This document shows, piece by piece, positions 48,206 to 60,766 of a DNA stretch of 64,000 nucleotides; position 1 is the first letter of the stretch, and each line of letters starts with the position of its first letter. The stretch lies in NCBI GenBank assembly GCA_035235625.1, contig CP141140.1, positions 1,922,001-1,986,000 of the forward strand, given 5' to 3'. This DNA is from Saururus chinensis (lineage: Eukaryota > Streptophyta > Magnoliopsida > Piperales > Saururaceae). A program made the position numbers and the translations under genes. A model generated the notes under the pieces. It was given only the letters and a program-made list of their open reading frames with translations, did not search any database and was not told where the DNA came from.

Positions 48206-51200
48206 TCACTTTTTTGACGAACGGAACCCACCAAAACCCATCAAGGCAGCAACATCAGTATCTTCTTCTTCGACATTTTCCTCCACTGCTTTTTCCTTCT
48301 GAATTGCAATATTACATAAATGGTTCAGAGACATTATATACATCTAAAACACAAGTGGGATAAGACTTGCAAAAAATATATACGTTGGGTGGGAGTGGTA
48401 AAAGATGTCATGCATAAGTAAGGCTATTAAGAGTACCTATTCTACCGTTTCATTAAGAAGTTAAATGATATAGCTAAATTTATTCAATTGGTAAATAAAA
48501 GGATAATTTTATCTAACCGTTATCTAAATAAAAGGTAATAAAAAAAATTCTTCCATACCCGTTTATCCGTTACCCATATGTCATATTTAAAAATTATACA
48601 TATATTATACCCATTAGTCTTTTAAGTAGTTTAATTTCAAAATAGATTGACTTATGGTCTTTTATAATAATTTTCGTGTCCTGATTCACAAGTGTGATTT
48701 ACTCAACGGAATATATCATTCAAATCCCAAACATTTATTAAATTAATTTCACTAGTTAGAACCATTCATTATAGATTTTATAAGCAGCTACTCAGAAGAT
48801 GATTTACTCTTCTTAGCTCTTCTTAGCGTTTTATATCTAACCGTATTCTTTTGTTAAAAAAATATCAAATTACAATTTACATTTTATATTCTTTTAAAGT
48901 CACTTTGCTTCGATGTTTCCTATTTGGTTGCTTTGTCCAATTTCTATGGTCTCGCAAGGTCAAGGTTTATCTTTAATCATACGTGCTAAAATCTTAACTA
49001 GCTACACACACTTTGTCAAAACTTTTTTCAGCTCTCAAGTTAGTTTAGAATATGTTTTGACAACTCAAACATATAAGTATTTTTTTGTTTTTGCTAGTTA
49101 AACTTATAGTGTTAGTTTATGCAAAGAAATGATTGATGGCGTAGGATTGTTGAGTCAATTCTATTCTGCTTGAGGCTAGACTCAAGTAAGCTCAAATCAA
49201 AGCTCGAACTTGAACTAATAAAATTAAACTCTTGATTGGCTTATCTCGAACTGGCTTGGTTTGAGTGTTAGCGGGCTTGACTTTGAATGAGGTGTAGGTG
49301 ATTTATTTTAAGGTTTGATATATACTAGTTAGAATTATGATTATGTTCCAAATAATATTTGTATGTTAAATTGTAAAATTTAGAATGATAATTTACTTAT
49401 TGAAATAGGTTAGAATCAACAAGTTTTGAATCACCAAGCAGGTTTAAGTAAATTTTTTTTCTAAAATATAAGGGGACTCTTTTAAATTTTTTTAGGTGAT
49501 GATGTCAACATCCAATCAACCCAGGTTGACCCGGCCCAACCACTAATCCGGGTTAGGGTGGTTTTAAAATATTGCTTCAAAGAGACAATAATGGATGATG
49601 TGCATCACTGCATATGGTCTTATTCTTGCCTGCAAGACACCTTAGAAGATAGCTAGCTTGATAAGGCAATTGTCATTCTTGTTACATTTGAGATTTTTCT
49701 AAAATAGGCAGTGGATGAATGTTTTGGGGTTAAATTCATGTAAAAAGAAAGAATTATTAGAAAATAAGTAATTTTATTAGGTATGCACCTAATATACATG
49801 TCTATTTACATTTCATGTTTAATCCTTATATTTTATTTGCAACAACTATAAACAAGAGTAATAATAATGCTAGTTTTTTTACCTTAGTAATATTTGATTA
49901 AGTGAATAAAAAATATTTATTTAACCTTTTATAGTACATTTAAAAGAATATAATAGATAATCGTTATCCAATTAATCAGCTGATTATTAGTGGAAGGAAC
50001 AGTTATAAAAGTACTATACTGTTTACTTAATAAAACGGTTATGGATAAAGATTTAGGAAACAGTTATGATAATAAAATAGATTATAGTGTAACCATATCG
50101 TTCCATTGGTAGCCCTAAGCATAAGGGGAAGTAGGTCCAGCATTGGAACAAGGTCCCAGTGTAGGTATAGTAGTGGCTTATAAGTAGGTGATGCAATATA
50201 GATTTAGATATAAAAAGATTCAAAACACAGGAATCGTGAACTGGTTCTACATAGAACGACGTCCAGTAATTCCTCAATATTTCTAATTTCATTCACCGTC
50301 CTTTAAACAGATCTATCAATCAAATTCTTATTGTCGTGAGCATTTACCTTCTTTTCCTTCTTCTTCTCTCGTCGCTGACGCTTCCGTTCTTCCTCTTCTT
50401 GTTGTTGTTTTAAAATCCTTTCATCTAAATCTGAATAATATAGAAATTTTTGTTCCTTACAAACACATATTCAAATGCAAAGATTAACAGCAAAACGTGA
50501 CAATTTTAACCTTGGAACTAAAACAGTTATTCAGACAATAAAAAATCCATACTGCAAATCACAATAAATTGCATTTTTTTCCTTACCTCGCTCTGTAAAG
50601 CTGCCTGTATCTTTCCGCTTTTTGAGATTTTCAAAGCGTTCCTGGACCTGCAAGGTGTAAACACAGGAAAAGACAATCGGTCTTACATATCCTGCAACAA
50701 GATAACATCAGGAGGAAATATTTTGCACGACCAACAATTGGTCTTGCATATTCAGCACAGTCAACAAGATAAAATAAAAAAGTAAAATTCTGCCTACTGT
50801 CATGCAAGTAAGTCCTCACTAGACCAGAGCAAAAGGTTTCAGCAAAGAACAGAATACCTGTTGAAGAGATGCTCTCTCTACCCTCATAGACATCCCAAGA
50901 GCTCTTTGATCTAAATCAATCAATTCAGATGGCTCAAAAAACGAGAACAGCAAGGCCAATATAGTAAATGGCAAACATGATATGTAGCAGGATTAAAGAG
51001 ACATACGCTTCTTCCCATTTATATGGTCTAGATAATTTGCTGAATCCTTCACTACACATTCACATACGGAACAATAATATCCAGCCTGAAAAAACAAACC
51101 TAGATTTAGGAAGCCACAACAAGCATGCAGTAAATTGTTTCCACTAGGATATCTAGCAATTTAATAAAAACAAGCTTTAAAAACTTTATTTGTTTATTGA

Positions 51201-54200
51201 TGGAGAAAGAAGGAAGCAAAAATAAGTTACCACTAAGAAAGTGGCAGAACACTCTTTCACTAACACCAAGCAAATTGAAAGATGACTAGACCTAGCATTA
51301 TATATAACAAATGGAATATTCAATCAAAGTTCTTTCAGCAACAATCACTGGCCTGCAGGCTCTGCACCAATCTGGAACTGCTATCAGCCACCAGCAGAGT
51401 TGTCAACCACCTCAAGCTCACAATGTGGCAACCTCAGTTTAGAAAAAGTTCAGTTTGTTTGATTAGACTGAAGCTGGAGAATTACTCTAACTAGGATCTT
51501 TTGGCAAGCCGAAATCAAGCTAGGCATGAATATAGGCCTCACTCATCTCAAAATCAAGGTTGGCTTTGTATCACATACATCTTCATATACGCTATCCATA
51601 AGGGTTTTTAAGAATTCAAGATATGGAAGAGGATTTATTTGCGTTGTGTAAGATTTTTATAGACTTGGAAGTAATACTTAAATGAATTTTACCAATCATA
51701 AACTACAAATAATTTGGCGGTTTAAAATTATAACTTGGGTGATTCCAAGCTGGGGGTTAACTTGGCCTGAAAGTAGTTAACCTTGAATGCAAGCTCAATT
51801 GTTTGGCTAATGCATCAATCTTGAGACCTTTCTGAGAAACTGAAGTCAACCTCAGTAGAGCTCAACTCTAGGTGAATGAGTTCCAAATCACGCCGCACCT
51901 TCAGGAAATTTAAGCTCAGCTGAACCGTATGTTGTGAAAGGCATACAATATACACAGACAACTGCCTCTCAAGAATGAATAGTACATTCAAGCATAAAGA
52001 ACTGAAAAATGAGCATAATTATTACTGGGGCAGTGAAAGAGTTAAAGCCTCTGACTCCATGAACCTAGAACGTGGAGAAAATATGCCTTCAAATTTTCAT
52101 TGTGAAGTTGTCCAGATGTTCTTTAACTGTGTCAAAAATCACAATTCCACCCAGTAAAAGATATGTTTGAAACTAATGGCTGTTACTGAGGAGTGAATCA
52201 GACTATTATTTTGCAGTTCACTAAGTGTATCCATGCGATGAGAACTTCATGTTCCTATCCACATGGAGTTCCGAGGCCTGTGTAAAATTTATGGTAAGCT
52301 CTGAATGTTCCTTTCTATTCATAAGTATTTGTCCCTTTCATGTTCACTCATACACAATGGAAAATACAGATTTTAAGTGTGAACTGTGACAAATGCTCAT
52401 AATCGGAAGGAACTTAAGAAATTTACAGCAAAAATAATTATCACATAGCATGCCTATATAGTAGGGGCTTCTTGCTTGTAAGACTTTGCCCAAATTAAAC
52501 AAAAGCTCATATTTGATTTTCAATACTCAGCTACTTGTTCATTGTCATAACCAAGAAGCGCCTTTTCCCAACAATTTAGGGTCAGCGACATAGATCTTGC
52601 ACCTTCACTCCAACCTGTTTTGGGCCAACTCTTTTTAAGTAATAGCATAGCCATATCCTTTTTAATAATTCCATCCATGTCCATTCCAATCTTCTTCTTC
52701 CCCTTTTGGCTTCTTCAACTCACATGTCCTCCAACCTTCTTGCCGGGGCAGCCATTGGTTACCTTTGTATATGTCCATACCAATGCAACCTACTCCTCTA
52801 ATCTTCTCCCCAAAAAGGTGTACCCCTAAGTTTACTCTAATATACTCACTTATAGTTTCTCCTGGTTATCCCCCATTATCTTAGCACCCTCATTTCTGCA
52901 TTCACCCAAAAGTCTGGTGTTAACCAAACAAATTTAGCTATATTTATTCATTTCTTTTGTTGTAATTTTCAATTTTCTAGTGACAACACCAAGGGCGCTC
53001 CAGAATAACATCAAATACTTTGACACACACATTCCTGCTTTTCAAGACCAAATTTCTAAAACTGTTACCCTAAAGAAAATAACCCAAAGTAACAAACTAC
53101 TGGCATATGTTTAAGAGGATCTATCATATACCTAAACTCATCTCTTGCACCAGCAAGCCAAGTATAGCCAATAATTTAACTTGCCATACCAAACATGCAG
53201 CAACATGCATTTCAGTGAAAATCCAGCTCAACATAATTAAACTCCCATCCCCACATTAAAGGTTAACTGAGAAATTTAATGAATTCCCTTGATCCAAGAA
53301 CATGCTTCGCCATAACCAGGAAACAAAACGAATATATGGAAATGAGCTACAATAACCAAAATACTAAATCGGATCTATTTAAAATTAGAGCCTTGAATAA
53401 AATTCAAAGAAACGTAAACCCAATTTATCAGAAAGTCTTAATAAAAGACAACGCAGCATAAAGGGACTACCTGCTGGCTCAACGGAGCTATTGGAGTAAC
53501 AACCTGAAGCCAAAGTAACCAAATGACACAAAAAAAGATGGAAATGAGAAAAAACATAAAATGAAATCAATCGTTAGCAGAATTCATAAAAAATGAGAAA
53601 AATTCGGATAATCTGGCATTCTTCCACATCAAGTCCAAGTGCATATAAGAGACTCATGACCTGAGTTTTTCCTAACCGAGAAGAAAGGTCGACTTCATAA
53701 TCCCTGTGCTTCAAAGGTTTCCTTTGAACTGGAGGACCTTTTGCTGGAACAAGTTAGAGAAAAGTTTGAAAGAGTGGATTAGATTTCTATATGGACTGAA
53801 ATGTACTACGAGCTTCGAATATAAATGTTACAAAGGCACAGTATATTGGCCAAACTTACATTTGGATTTTAATCGTGTCTCCTGCTCCTAAATCACAGGA
53901 AAAAGATATACTTCAGCAAAGAAGTAACACATACAACCAAAAACTTAGAAAGAAAAACTCTCAACTTAGAAATGACAAACCTGTTCCTCTCGTTGACGAG
54001 CTCGTTCCAGATACTCTTCCTTGTCAAATTTCCTTCTGTGACTGTTATCCACTCCGCTAGCCTACAACAATCCCAGGATGGAAGATAAATTCACAGCCAG
54101 TTTCCAAAGAAGTACGCTTCTAAACTCTAAAGATGAGAGACGTGTTTCTATTTTGAGCAAGTCCAACTAAAAACTTAATTTCTTTTTCTTTTTCTTAATA

Positions 54201-54491
54201 TCAGCGGACAAAAAGCCGAAACAAAAAATCCAAAAAGGCTTCAGATTATTATCTGCAGAAACAGAACGAAAGTAAGTTACAATCCCTTCAATATTATTGA
54301 TAGAAAAAACTCAATTAGCTATTATCACATCATCTCCCACATGAATGAAGTTGATGGCGACCATAATCCCGAAACAGATGAAATCAACTTCAGGCACAAC
54401 ATTCGAATCGACAACCTGAAAGAGGGGGCGATTGGCGCAAAAAAAAACACACGAAGTGGAAAAGGTAAAATACAACACACACCGTCGCCAT
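48206..54491 (-). CDS. SNU23: U4/U6.U5 tri-snRNP zinc-finger protein SNU23 (ZMAT2 family)
   Basis: Ten exons, all in phase: 54483-54491, 53981-54061, 53860-53887, 53661-53743, 53471-53503, 51007-51085, 50858-50910, 50587-50647, 50348-50430, 48206-48298, giving 200 aa, the usual family length. Landmarks: [53 protein letters not shown], then a matrin/U1-type C2H2 finger (C83, C86, H99, H105 in YYCSVCECV ... [11 protein letters not shown]), [15 protein letters not shown], a Glu/Lys/Arg-rich coiled segment, and the conserved tail [11 protein letters not shown]. The family acts in the nucleus in the precatalytic spliceosome around 5' splice-site handover. Exon 1 holds only ATG GCG ACG, so the start rests on exon-join logic. 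Introns 5 and 9 exceed 2 kb and hold transposon debris. Confidence 0.92.
52555..52960. mobile_element. Possible RTE-type LINE 3' end in SNU23 intron 5
   Basis: The stretch CCCAACAATTTAGGGTCAGC followed by GACATAGATCTT resembles the CCCAACTAGTTGGGGTCGGC motif and TACATGGATC common near 3' ends of plant RTE-like LINEs. It is followed by C-rich, T-rich text with the same word style (CCATATCC, CCATCCATGTCC). No protein domain seen. Identification is by memory of the motif only. Confidence 0.35.
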
Positions 54492-54707
54492 TGCCCGGAG
54501 TCGAGCTGATAAGTTTCAAACCGGCGCAGTGAAAACGTAATTTCCGCTGCCCAATCCAGCCAGAAGAACAACAAATAAGAATTTCGAAGACGCTATCAGG
54601 AATTTGAAAAAATTGCTAATGATGGGCATTTGGAGCGAGTTCGGAGGCTGGGGTTCTAGGTTCTTTAAAACATTGTATAGCTAATATTCGACCGGAGTGC
54701 ATGCTAC

Positions 54708-54779
54708 GGGCGTTTGGTCTAGTGGTATGATTCTCGCTTCGGGTGCGAGAGGTCGCGAGTTCGATTCTCGCAACGCCCC
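54708..54779 (+). tRNA. tRNA-Pro (anticodon CGG)
   Basis: 72 nt cloverleaf. The acceptor stem GGGCGTT pairs with AACGCCC; the discriminator is C. The D arm contains the A box (TGGTCTAGTGG), the anticodon stem is CTCGC/GCGAG with loop TTCGGGT (anticodon CGG, Pro), and the T arm is GCGAG-TTCGATT-CTCGC with the B box. There is no intron, and a T run (GTTTTAAA) follows about 30 bp downstream. It matches nuclear plant tRNA-Pro closely. It sits 216 bp from the SNU23 start codon, transcribed away from it. Confidence 0.95.
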
Positions 54780-57700
54780 CATACATGCGAGTTCTTCGTT
54801 GTAATAATGTTTTAAATGTTATTTCAAAATAGTTTAATAAGGAAAACACGAGAATTTTTTATTTGGAAGTAATTTTATTATGAATGTGGCTATTCAAACT
54901 TTATTTTTTTCCTGTCCTTTTTTTTTACTGTATTAGTTTTCATTAAAATTTCTTGTATCCTCCCTTTTACCCCACTTCATTTTTTCTCACTTTCTTCTCC
55001 TCCATCTCGGGCACCCATTCTTCGACACTGATGTCAGTGACCTCCACGATGGCTAGTCATGGCCGCACTAACCGCAGATGGCCAAATCCGTTAGCCGATT
55101 GCTTGTGCGGCCAACGACCACAACTAGATTTGGCCGTAGCTGCTAGAGCAACTGGCTCCAGCGGCCATGGCCAGATCTGGTCGTGGCCTCTAGCCGCTGG
55201 ACTAGCTGCACAAGCTAGTTTGGCTTACACAACTAGTCCGATGTGTTGCCGAAGTCGAAATTGCCAGAAAAAATAGGGGAGAGGGGGGAAAATAGGAGTT
55301 TAATAGAGTGGGGGAAAGATGAGCAAATTAAAGGGGGAAATATGGGGGAATAAAGTAAAAAAAACACATTTACACTTTTTTGGGGGATGGGAAAAAACAT
55401 GAGTCTAAATAACATCATTCTTTTATTATTGTCTTAGGGTTATTTTTATTTAAATCATTTTATGATCAATTTTGAGACCCGTATATGCTAGCTAGAGTGC
55501 CAACAATTGCATGCCGTTAAATTTTAATTTGGCGGTGCACCTAATTTAGGGGTTTGATTTGTTTTTGCCTCTTGCGTCATTAGATAATGCTTATGCTCAT
55601 GCGCATCATAAAGACTTTTTTCATGTGTTTTTGACATTAAGCAGAACTATATTTTATATTAAAAAAAGAGATACTTTTATATCATGAGAATTTTCTAAAT
55701 AACCATGAAAAAAATAACATATACATAACTCTTTGACTTGTAGCATATCGAGCCTCTAAAAAATATTTTTCAATAAATGTATAAATAAGACCGAAAATTT
55801 TAAAATAGGAGGTTGACAGAGCAAGGGTGGGGAATGTGCTACTCTTATCGTCCTTTTCCAGCAAACCCCACCCCCAACATGTCGACCTGCCTAATTATTG
55901 TCAGTATATTTGTGCAAACAACACTTTCAAAGTACGGTTTTTATCACTTTGATGAGTAGCCCATGCAATTCCATCATGTTAGTATTTTTTTCATAATATT
56001 ATTCTTTTAGAATCTTGTTTGAATACTCCCTCTGACCCACTTTAATTGTCCTACTTAATGTTTAAAAACAAGCTATTTTAGTTATTTTGGAACAAAAATA
56101 AAGTGGGAAAATGGAGTATATTGTTATGCTTGTTCTTTTTTTCATGTCTTTATGAGTTCCACAATTAGTTCGACCTAAATGTCTTTCCCTCCCTTTGCTT
56201 CCTCATGTACCAACACCTAATTAAGACATCTCCCTCATTTGCTTTTGCCTTGTTAGCCCTTTTGCCACCTTTGCATCAATGGAGATGGGTATTTATATAA
56301 ATGCTATTTAGGTTTTATTTGATACATCTGTGAAGATAAGTCACATGAGTTATTTGAATAAGTCAAGTACTTGAATCATTTGAATTAGAATTTTTTTTCA
56401 AATTTGATTGAATTTGTTTATTTCATAATTTGAATATGAATCATCTAAATATGCTCAATTTTATTTTTTTACTCTTGTAATATCTAAATATTTAACCTTA
56501 ATATAGCAGTTAACATATCTAAATCTTCTAAAAAATAAACAATCAAATAAATGATGAATTAGAAGTTTGTCACCTCTTATTTTAGTCAACCCAACCCGCT
56601 ATAGACAGTAGATATCCATCAATTGTATTAAGGGGTTCGATTTGCTGAAAGATAAGGTGGGAGATTCCTCACAAATGATATAATACCATAATAAAAAAAG
56701 GAAAATAAGACCTAAATTTCATTTCCCAAAATACTAGTCCCTCCTACCCTCCATTCCTACTCCCACCATTCTACACAACCAAAATACCCCTTCGTATAAT
56801 TATACACCTCATGTAACAAGGTTGGTGTAAGATCCAATAATTCTTCTTTTTCAATTATCTTATTTGTGATCGACTTGTAGAAATTTAAGGAGCTTGACCT
56901 TTTAGCTTTACTAGATAGATAACGTTGTAAATAAGTTGAATCTATGGTTGAGACTAATATAGTTAAAAACTAGGCAGAAATAGCTTTCAAATGCCATAAA
57001 GAAAGCTCAAATAAGAGTTCACATGAGTGATATATGGCCAGTCGAAGTTGTACTATATGCATCATACCCAATTACCTGATTTAAACCTAAAATTGAGACT
57101 TTTACTTAGTCTTTTATGAAAATTTAAAGTGAGTTATATAAATAGTAATTTAAAGGCTAAATTTGGTGGCTTATGGTTGGTTTAGTAGCCTAAACCCTAG
57201 GAGGATTAGAAATCCTAATTCTCACCCTTTGTAAATATGTCATAAGAGCCTTAATTAAAGAGTTTCTGAACTTTTTAGATTTTGCTAAGAATTTTTCATG
57301 CCCAAGCCTCCCTCGAGGTGAGTAATTTAATTATTTTTTCCTTAATCATTTAATACATAATGGGGAATTAAAGGTTATTCGTATTTAATTATAATTCTCA
57401 TGTCTTCTTCCATTAAAACCCCTAATTTTTTTTTATTTTATAAACCCTACAACCCTTGTTTTGATGTGAAAACTTATATTCCATTGTTAGAAGTCATTTG
57501 ACTCAAGGAAGTACCTTAAATTACATGATGATTGTAATTATAAGCCTCTAGTTGGTAGAAATTATATTTTATGCATATATCTAATAACAAAAATCCTCAT
57601 TTTGTTGAATAAAGATCTATAAATTTAAGAAGATTTGAGAAGTTTTGTTTCCCTAATGTTAAAAGGTTTTTGTTTAATGAGGTTTTGCTTATATTAACGC

Positions 57701-59644
57701 CACATTTGTGAGTGAAATCATATTCTTAAAGAATAGATATGACTTTAATTATTTTTAGTTTTTATTTTGGATTAACGACTATGTTTCAAATATCTTTACT
57801 TTGAGTTTGGATCTTTTTTTTAGTAGATTATTATGTCTAGACTATAATCTTAATTTTTTAGAATAATATGTATTTATTAAAATTTTAAAATATATGTTAT
57901 ACAATAAAATAATTCTCTATTTATGTGTTTAGAAGTGTGTTTATGGATGAAAACATATGATTTTTAGGTCATTTTTTATGAGTTGATATACGTGTTATGA
58001 GTATGATGTAAAAATTTTAAATTGTTCGGAGCAAGACAAGTCAAGGGCATAGTTATAAATTTGTAAATCAACTGTTCTAATAGAACCACACAATTCCATT
58101 AATTAAATAACAAAATTAATTTTTATACTTATTTTTATGTGATATTTATTTATATTGTAATTAAGACTATGAAGTAGGTTTTTGCAAATTTTCAAATCAA
58201 TTGGAGTTCATTTGCTATTTTTTCTAATATGTATGAGTTATGTGCTATGATTATGTTAAAATATCTACTTAAGTTAGTATGAGGATAAATGAGATATTGT
58301 ATTGTTGATTGTGCAACTTTTATAATTTCAATATGTTTAACTTTATTAAGGATAAGGATCCATATATTTAAGGTTAATTTAGCAAACCCCTGTTTTATGC
58401 ATGTCTTAGTACATATGATCTTATCTACTAAATTATGTCTTATATAAGATAATATAATTACTTAGGGTTGCACTTACAATCTTATATATATTTCATGCAT
58501 CATGAAAATGATTTGTAAACTATGGATTAATCGTAGTTAGTTAAGGTTTTTATAGTTACCAGATTAGTTGTATTAGAAGTTCATCGAATGGGTTTACATT
58601 AAAAATGATGGGGTTTACATCTAATGGATGAGGTTTTATGTGTAAAATGACAGGTTATTTCTTCCCCAAGTTGAGTTGATTGAGATTATTTATTTAATGA
58701 GATTTTTGGATTTTGATCTAGGCTGGTCATGGTTGTTGTGTATTGGCGTGACTAAGGATTTCTCATATTTCCAAATATTTAGGATGCCAGATGATAAGCA
58801 ACAAGTGATTAGTAACAGATTTTAATTGGTTGCATTGTTTTATTATATTGTGACAACTTGATATTTATTTACACCAAATTATTGTGTAAGACTTTTGTGA
58901 TTGAAATACTGAGATTTATTTGCACAAATTTTTGTGTAAAGATATTGCTTTGAATGAACTTATGTGTTATGATATTAATGTAAGTGTGTGCAAAATCTTA
59001 CGTAGTTTATACTTACAATTTTGTTTTTTTGGTAATCCTTTGGGATCCCTTATATGATGGTGTTACATAGGTATTCATAACAACTTATTTTACAAGATGA
59101 ACGATAATTAAGGAGCAACTGGGCATAAGATTATAATTTACTAAAAGATAATTAGTAAGAAATAAATAAAAAAATATTATGAAACTTTATTTTACTTGAT
59201 AGTGTTTTATTTTTTGTTAGTAGTTTTTTTTTTCTTTAGTTTAAGGCATGTGTTTATGTCATTGCATTGTGACTTTAATAGATAGATGTTTGATTATAGT
59301 TATATTAAAAGTAATTAAATTTCTTTTTTACATTATTCTCCTGGTTTTGGGTGGTCCGTCATTATGAATCGCATCATATGCAAGTTTAGCCTCATCTCTG
59401 TTTCCATGGAACTGTCCAATGTCTAACCCTTTGCCACTCCAGCTTCACATGAAAATGGGATTCTCGGGACTGCTTGTTGTATGGATGTTAGAGGGCATCG
59501 GCCCTTTATATAGTTTGTAATAGTTTTTATTATTTTTAAATAAAAATACAAAATTGATCAAGTTAAAATATGGTCACCATGCCCTTCTGACAAGTAGGCT
59601 GGGAAATATGCATTTATTTATAGCAATAAGCTGGTGAGCAAGCA
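54780..59644. other. AT-rich intergenic DNA
   Basis: No gene supported. 55015-55260 is a GC-richer patch with repeated GGCCATGG/GCTAGT-type words, perhaps an old repeat. 56.1-59.6 kb is very AT-rich without recognisable domains. A 91 bp MITE at 56026 is listed separately. Confidence 0.6.
56026..56116. mobile_element. Short Stowaway MITE
   Basis: 91 bp between TA dinucleotides. The left end CTCCCTCTGACCCACTTTAA and the right end AAAGTGGGAAAATGGAG are inverted copies (CTCC-TTTTCCCACTTTA). The small size suggests an internally deleted form. Confidence 0.75.
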
Positions 59645-59650
59645 TCCTAT

Positions 59651-59938
59651 CAGGGGCTGTTTGAATATCAAAAAGAGAATTGGAATTATTTTGATAGTCA
59701 AATACCCTGATTTTATGGAAAGGAATAGAATGTTATGGGTGTGCGGCTGGGTAATCAATTGGCTATTCCACGTAATTGATGAAATTGACCGAAAAACAAT
59801 TTATAAACGTGGGAAAATCCAGGCAATCGGCTTTCATGCTGATAAACTTTTGCATCATAGATTTCACCTAAAACCTAAGGAATCATGTCCTAAACCACAT
59901 AATCAGGGGCTAATTCACTATCCAAACAGCAGCCCGTT
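59651..59938. mobile_element. Possible MITE with GGGGCTGTTTGAATA ends
   Basis: The left end GGGGCTGTTTGAATATC and the reverse complement of the right end (GGGCTGCTGTTTGGATAG) match, typical of Tourist- or hAT-like MITEs. No clear target duplication. The right end overlaps the start of a tandem duplication, so one event may have followed the other. Confidence 0.45.
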
Positions 59939-60418
59939 AGATCATTCCAACTTATTCTAACATTGGTGACGTTTGGGTGCCACAGAAATCATGTCATAAT
60001 ATATTGGTCAATCACGAAGCACAACAAAATTATAGTAGAAGCACACAGGCAGATGATCTGATTTAACTTCCTGTCGCCATAGTTTATAATGGCACATTAT
60101 GATCACATCACTAATCTTTTGCATGCCACCAATATGCTAATCATTCTAATTAATCATAAATTAAGAGAGAACTAATTCACTATCCAAACAGCGCACATTC
60201 CAACTTATTCTACCACTGGTCACGTTTGAGTGCCACAAAAATCATATGTTATAATAAATTGGTTTACCACGAGGCACAACAAATTTCACCAAAAAATCAT
60301 CGGCAGATGATCTGATTTGACTTACTGTAACAATAGTTAAAAATGACAGATTAAATCACATCACTAATCTTTCGAATGCAACCACTATGCTAATAAATTA
60401 CAAATTCAGAGACTACTA
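59910..60418. repeat. 262 bp imperfect tandem duplication beyond ERDJ3B
   Basis: Copy 1 (59910-60171) and copy 2 (60172 to about 60418) share CTAATTCACTATCCAAACAG, ATTCCAACTTATTCTA, GGCAGATGATCTGATTT and CACATCACTAATCTTT in the same order. Many substitutions and small gaps separate them, so the duplication is not recent. It lies 350 bp past the ERDJ3B stop, possibly reaching its 3' flank. Confidence 0.85.
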
Positions 60419-60766
60419 CATGACAGTGGAACCTAAACATTCAAGTGATACAACTGTGAACTTTCAGCGGATACAGTTTTTTATCCTGAGCAAAACCCGC
60501 AAAGCTTAGAAATAGCTAGTGTAAAATTCATGCCTGCAGAGCAGCTGGAACAAGCCTAAAATGGATCACCTTCTCATTTAATATTTTCGGTGACAACTTC
60601 GTTCAGTCATCACAAAGCTATATAAGTGAGGAGAAAAAAATTGATCGCAAAATTGGGGACTCATGGAGCTGTAGACAGCATATACATAAGTTTGTTTAAA
60701 TAGATCTCAGGGCGACCCCTCCTTCCTGTTAATTGCGTCACGGTATAGAGCTAGGACATTTTGAAC

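Noticed and set aside
54616-54849. Minus-strand frame over the tRNA
   Set aside because: Shadow of the tRNA-Pro gene; its residues come from the reverse of the cloverleaf.
54953-55276. 107-codon frame in a GC-rich patch
   Set aside because: The frame consists of repeated short words (GGCC, GCTAGT) and shows no domain.
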